A program made the position numbers and the translations under genes. 6,143 nt of DNA from Gammaproteobacteria bacterium (GTDB lineage: Bacteria; Pseudomonadota; Gammaproteobacteria; GRL18): assembly GCA_030632625.1 (NCBI GenBank), contig DAOVUK010000220.1, positions 1 through 6,143 of the forward strand, given 5' to 3'. This document shows, one piece after another, positions 4,335 to 6,143 of this stretch (within the stretch, counting starts at the first letter, position 1; each line of letters starts with the position of its first letter). Under the pieces are notes generated by a model that searched no databases, had not been told where the DNA came from, and was given only the letters and a program-made list of their open reading frames with translations.

Positions 4335-6143
4335 CAGACATCAGTCGCACAGCGCTGTTCGGCAAACTGAATAATCTGGCTTATAAAGGCATTGAAAGTG
4401 CTACGGTATTTTGTAAAATGCGTGGTAATCCTTATGTTGAACTGGTGCACTGGCTACATCAAATTCTGCAGTCACAGGATTCGGACCTGCATCGTATCAT
4501 TAAAAAATTTGAATTGAACCCGTCACATCTGGCGCGTGATTTTACTGAAGTTCTGGATAGTCTGCCCGCCGGTGCCTCAGCAATTTCTGATCTGTCTGCG
4601 CATGTTGAACAGACTGTTGAACAAGGCTGGTTATATGCCAGTCTGATGTACGGCAGCAGTCAGGTTCGCACCGGACATCTGCTGGTTGGCGTGGTTAAAA
4701 CAACTGATTTACGTAACAATCTGAATGCCATATCCAGTCAGTTTAAGAAAATTAATAGCGATACCCTGGTGGATGAGTTTAATGCCATTGTGTCAGGCTC
4801 ACCAGAGGATGCCCAGCAGGCCCATGACGGCAGTGCACTGGCCGGTGCTGCGGTACCCGGAGAAGCTTCAGGTGCTATGGCACCGGCACAGATGGGTAAG
4901 CAGCAGGCATTACAGCAGTATTCTGTGGATCTCACCGAAAGAGCCCGTCAGGGCGAACTGGATCCCATTGTCGGACGCGATGATGAGATCAGACAAATCA
5001 TTGATATTTTAATGCGCCGCCGACAAAATAATCCCATACTGACGGGTGAGGCAGGGGTAGGTAAAACCGCTGTGGTTGAAGGCTTTGCCCTGCGTATTGC
5101 TTCGGGTGATGTACCACCGCCTTTGCAGGATGTCACTTTGAGAACGCTGGATCTGGGCTTGCTGCAGGCAGGTGCCAGTATGAAAGGCGAGTTTGAAAAT
5201 CGTCTGCGCCAGGTCATAGAAGAAGTGCAGTCCTCAGAAAAACCCATTATCCTGTTTATTGATGAAGCGCATACCCTGATTGGTGCGGGAGGAGCAGCAG
5301 GCAGTGGTGATGCCGCCAATCTGCTCAAGCCGGCATTAGCCAGGGGGACATTACGCACGGTGGCAGCGACCACCTGGGCGGAATATAAAAAATATTTTGA
5401 AAAAGACCCGGCCCTCACACGGCGCTTTCAGGTGGTCAAGATTGATGAACCCAGCGAGGAAAAAGCGATCAATATGATGCGCGGTGTCGCTGCGGTAATG
5501 GAACAGCATCATCAGGTGTTGTTATTGGATGAAGCACTGGAAGATTCGGTTAAGCTTTCCCATCGTTATATCCCGGATCGGCAGTTGCCGGATAAGTCTG
5601 TCAGCGTACTGGATACTGCCTGTGCCCGCGTTGCTGTCAGTCAGGACTCAGTGCCTGCAGAAGTCGAAGACTGCCGCAGACAGATAGAAGCACTCAATGT
5701 TGAGCTGAGGATTATCGATCGTGAAACGACTGTTGGTCTTGATACCCGGGAGCGTAAGCAAAACGCGGACACAAAACTTGCGGAAGCACAAGAGCGTCTG
5801 GAAGAGGTAGATAAGCGCTGGCAGGAAGAAAAAACACTGGTTGGGAAAATTCTTGAATTACGTGGCAAGTTGCAGGGAGCATCAGCTGAAAATAAAGAGA
5901 ATGAACAATCTGATACTGATGGCTTTGGTATAAAAGACGCTGAAGGCTCTGGTATAGAAGACGCTGAGGGCTCTGATGTTAAAGAAGCTGAAGGCTCTGG
6001 TGCAGAAGAAGCTGAAGGCTTTGATACAAAGGATGCCGATACTGAAAGTCTGGATGAAAACCAGCGTGCAGAGCTGATACAGCAGCTTAAAGAGCAGCAA
6101 AGCCAGCTGGAAACACTGCAGGGTGAACGGCCCCTGATCTTCC
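4331..6143 (+). CDS. tssH: T6SS sheath-disassembly ATPase TssH (ClpV), 3' end missing
   Basis: ClpV is a hexameric Clp/Hsp100 AAA+ ATPase that unfolds contracted sheath subunits so they can be reused. The first 604 residues are present and open at the right edge; a full ClpV is about 850-900. The ATG overlaps the tssG stop (ATGA), with GGGAG (4318-4322) eight bases upstream. Domains are the Clp N-domain at about 1-150 (LFGKLNNLAYKGIESAT), an Ala/Gly-rich linker at about 155-192, and the D1 AAA+ module from about 196. D1 carries Walker A GEAGVGKT (239-246), Walker B ILFIDEAHTL (307-316) and likely arginine fingers R364/R365 in ALTRRF. The coiled-coil middle domain follows from about 440. Its first helices run to about 515, then comes an acidic insertion of five octapeptide repeats (531-570), then the return helix LIQQLKEQQSQLETLQGERP. 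The D2 module lies beyond the window. ClpV assignment over ClpB rests on the operon and the ClpV-type N-domain. Confidence 0.97.
   Translation, partial: MTDISRTALFGKLNNLAYKGIESATVFCKMRGNPYVELVHWLHQILQSQDSDLHRIIKKFELNPSHLARDFTEVLDSLPAGASAISDLSAHVEQTVEQGWLYASLMYGSSQVRTGHLLVGVVKTTDLRNNLNAISSQFKKINSDTLVDEFNAIVSGSPEDAQQAHDGSALAGAAVPGEASGAMAPAQMGKQQALQQYSVDLTERARQGELDPIVGRDDEIRQIIDILMRRRQNNPILTGEAGVGKTAVVEGFALRIASGDVPPPLQDVTLRTLDLGLLQAGASMKGEFENRLRQVIEEVQSSEKPIILFIDEAHTLIGAGGAAGSGDAANLLKPALARGTLRTVAATTWAEYKKYFEKDPALTRRFQVVKIDEPSEEKAINMMRGVAAVMEQHHQVLLLDEALEDSVKLSHRYIPDRQLPDKSVSVLDTACARVAVSQDSVPAEVEDCRRQIEALNVELRIIDRETTVGLDTRERKQNADTKLAEAQERLEEVDKRWQEEKTLVGKILELRGKLQGASAENKENEQSDTDGFGIKDAEGSGIEDAEGSDVKEAEGSGAEEAEGFDTKDADTESLDENQRAELIQQLKEQQSQLETLQGERPLIF
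5921..6040 (+). repeat. 24-bp in-frame tandem repeat in the tssH middle domain (5 units)
   Basis: Five 24-base units start at 5921, 5945, 5969, 5993 and 6017. They encode GFGIKDAE, GSGIEDAE, GSDVKEAE, GSGAEEAE and GFDTKDAD (ClpV residues 531-570), with consensus G-S/F-G/D-x-K/E-D/E-A-E. Most differences are one or two substitutions per unit, many conservative, and the third and fourth bases (CT-TCTG) are well kept. The flanks are also acidic (ENKENEQSDTD before, DTESLDEN after). The repeat sits where ClpV middle domains turn between two coiled-coil helices. Confidence 0.9.

Noticed and set aside
4948..5418. Minus-strand open frame of 156 codons opposite tssH
   Set aside because: It lies wholly antisense to the conserved D1 AAA+ region of ClpV. 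Its Ser/Pro/Ala/Arg-rich translation is the usual mirror of biased coding sequence, and no family resemblance is seen.
5882..6100. Minus-strand open frame with a repeated Phe/Ser/Ala-rich peptide
   Set aside because: The periodicity is just the antisense of the 24-bp tssH repeat. The hydrophobic look comes from reverse-complementing acidic GAA/GAT codons.

Overview
The window lies entirely inside a type VI secretion system (T6SS) operon and reads only on the + strand. Five genes follow one another with almost no intergenic DNA: the 3' part of tagJ (impE family), then tssE, tssF, tssG and the 5' two-thirds of tssH (clpV). Both ends of the window cut through genes. No promoter, RNA gene, insertion sequence, CRISPR array or other mobile element is visible. 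There is no gene-free stretch longer than about 35 bases. The moderate, AT-leaning composition, ordinary codon use and family resemblance suggest a Gammaproteobacterium or close relative. Nothing here fixes the genus.

Layout: tagJ runs from the left edge to 672. tssE most likely starts at a GTG at 674, one base after the tagJ stop. tssF starts at 1357, 35 bases after the tssE stop, and that gap holds a five-codon minicistron ending in TAATG. tssG starts at 3231 inside the end of tssF (37-base overlap). tssH starts at 4331, overlapping the tssG stop as ATGA, and is open to the right edge. This is the tagJ-tssE-tssF-tssG-clpV order known from Pseudomonas aeruginosa HSI-I. The overlaps point to one transcript with translational coupling.

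Function: TssE, TssF and TssG are baseplate (wedge) proteins from which the contractile TssB/TssC sheath is polymerised. TssH/ClpV is the AAA+ ATPase that disassembles the contracted sheath. TagJ is an accessory protein that, in the studied P. aeruginosa system, links ClpV to the sheath. The window therefore covers baseplate assembly plus sheath recycling. The sheath, tube, membrane-complex and effector genes must lie outside it.

The unusual feature is that four consecutive core proteins carry extra hydrophilic segments, and three of these are built from short in-frame tandem repeats with different unit lengths: 12 bp in tssF, 15 bp in tssG and 24 bp in tssH. The segment in tssE is a long, probably coiled-coil insertion. 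All reading frames are intact, so the genes look functional. The enlarged loops look lineage-specific. Their function, if any, is unknown, and I see no evidence of a wholly new system.
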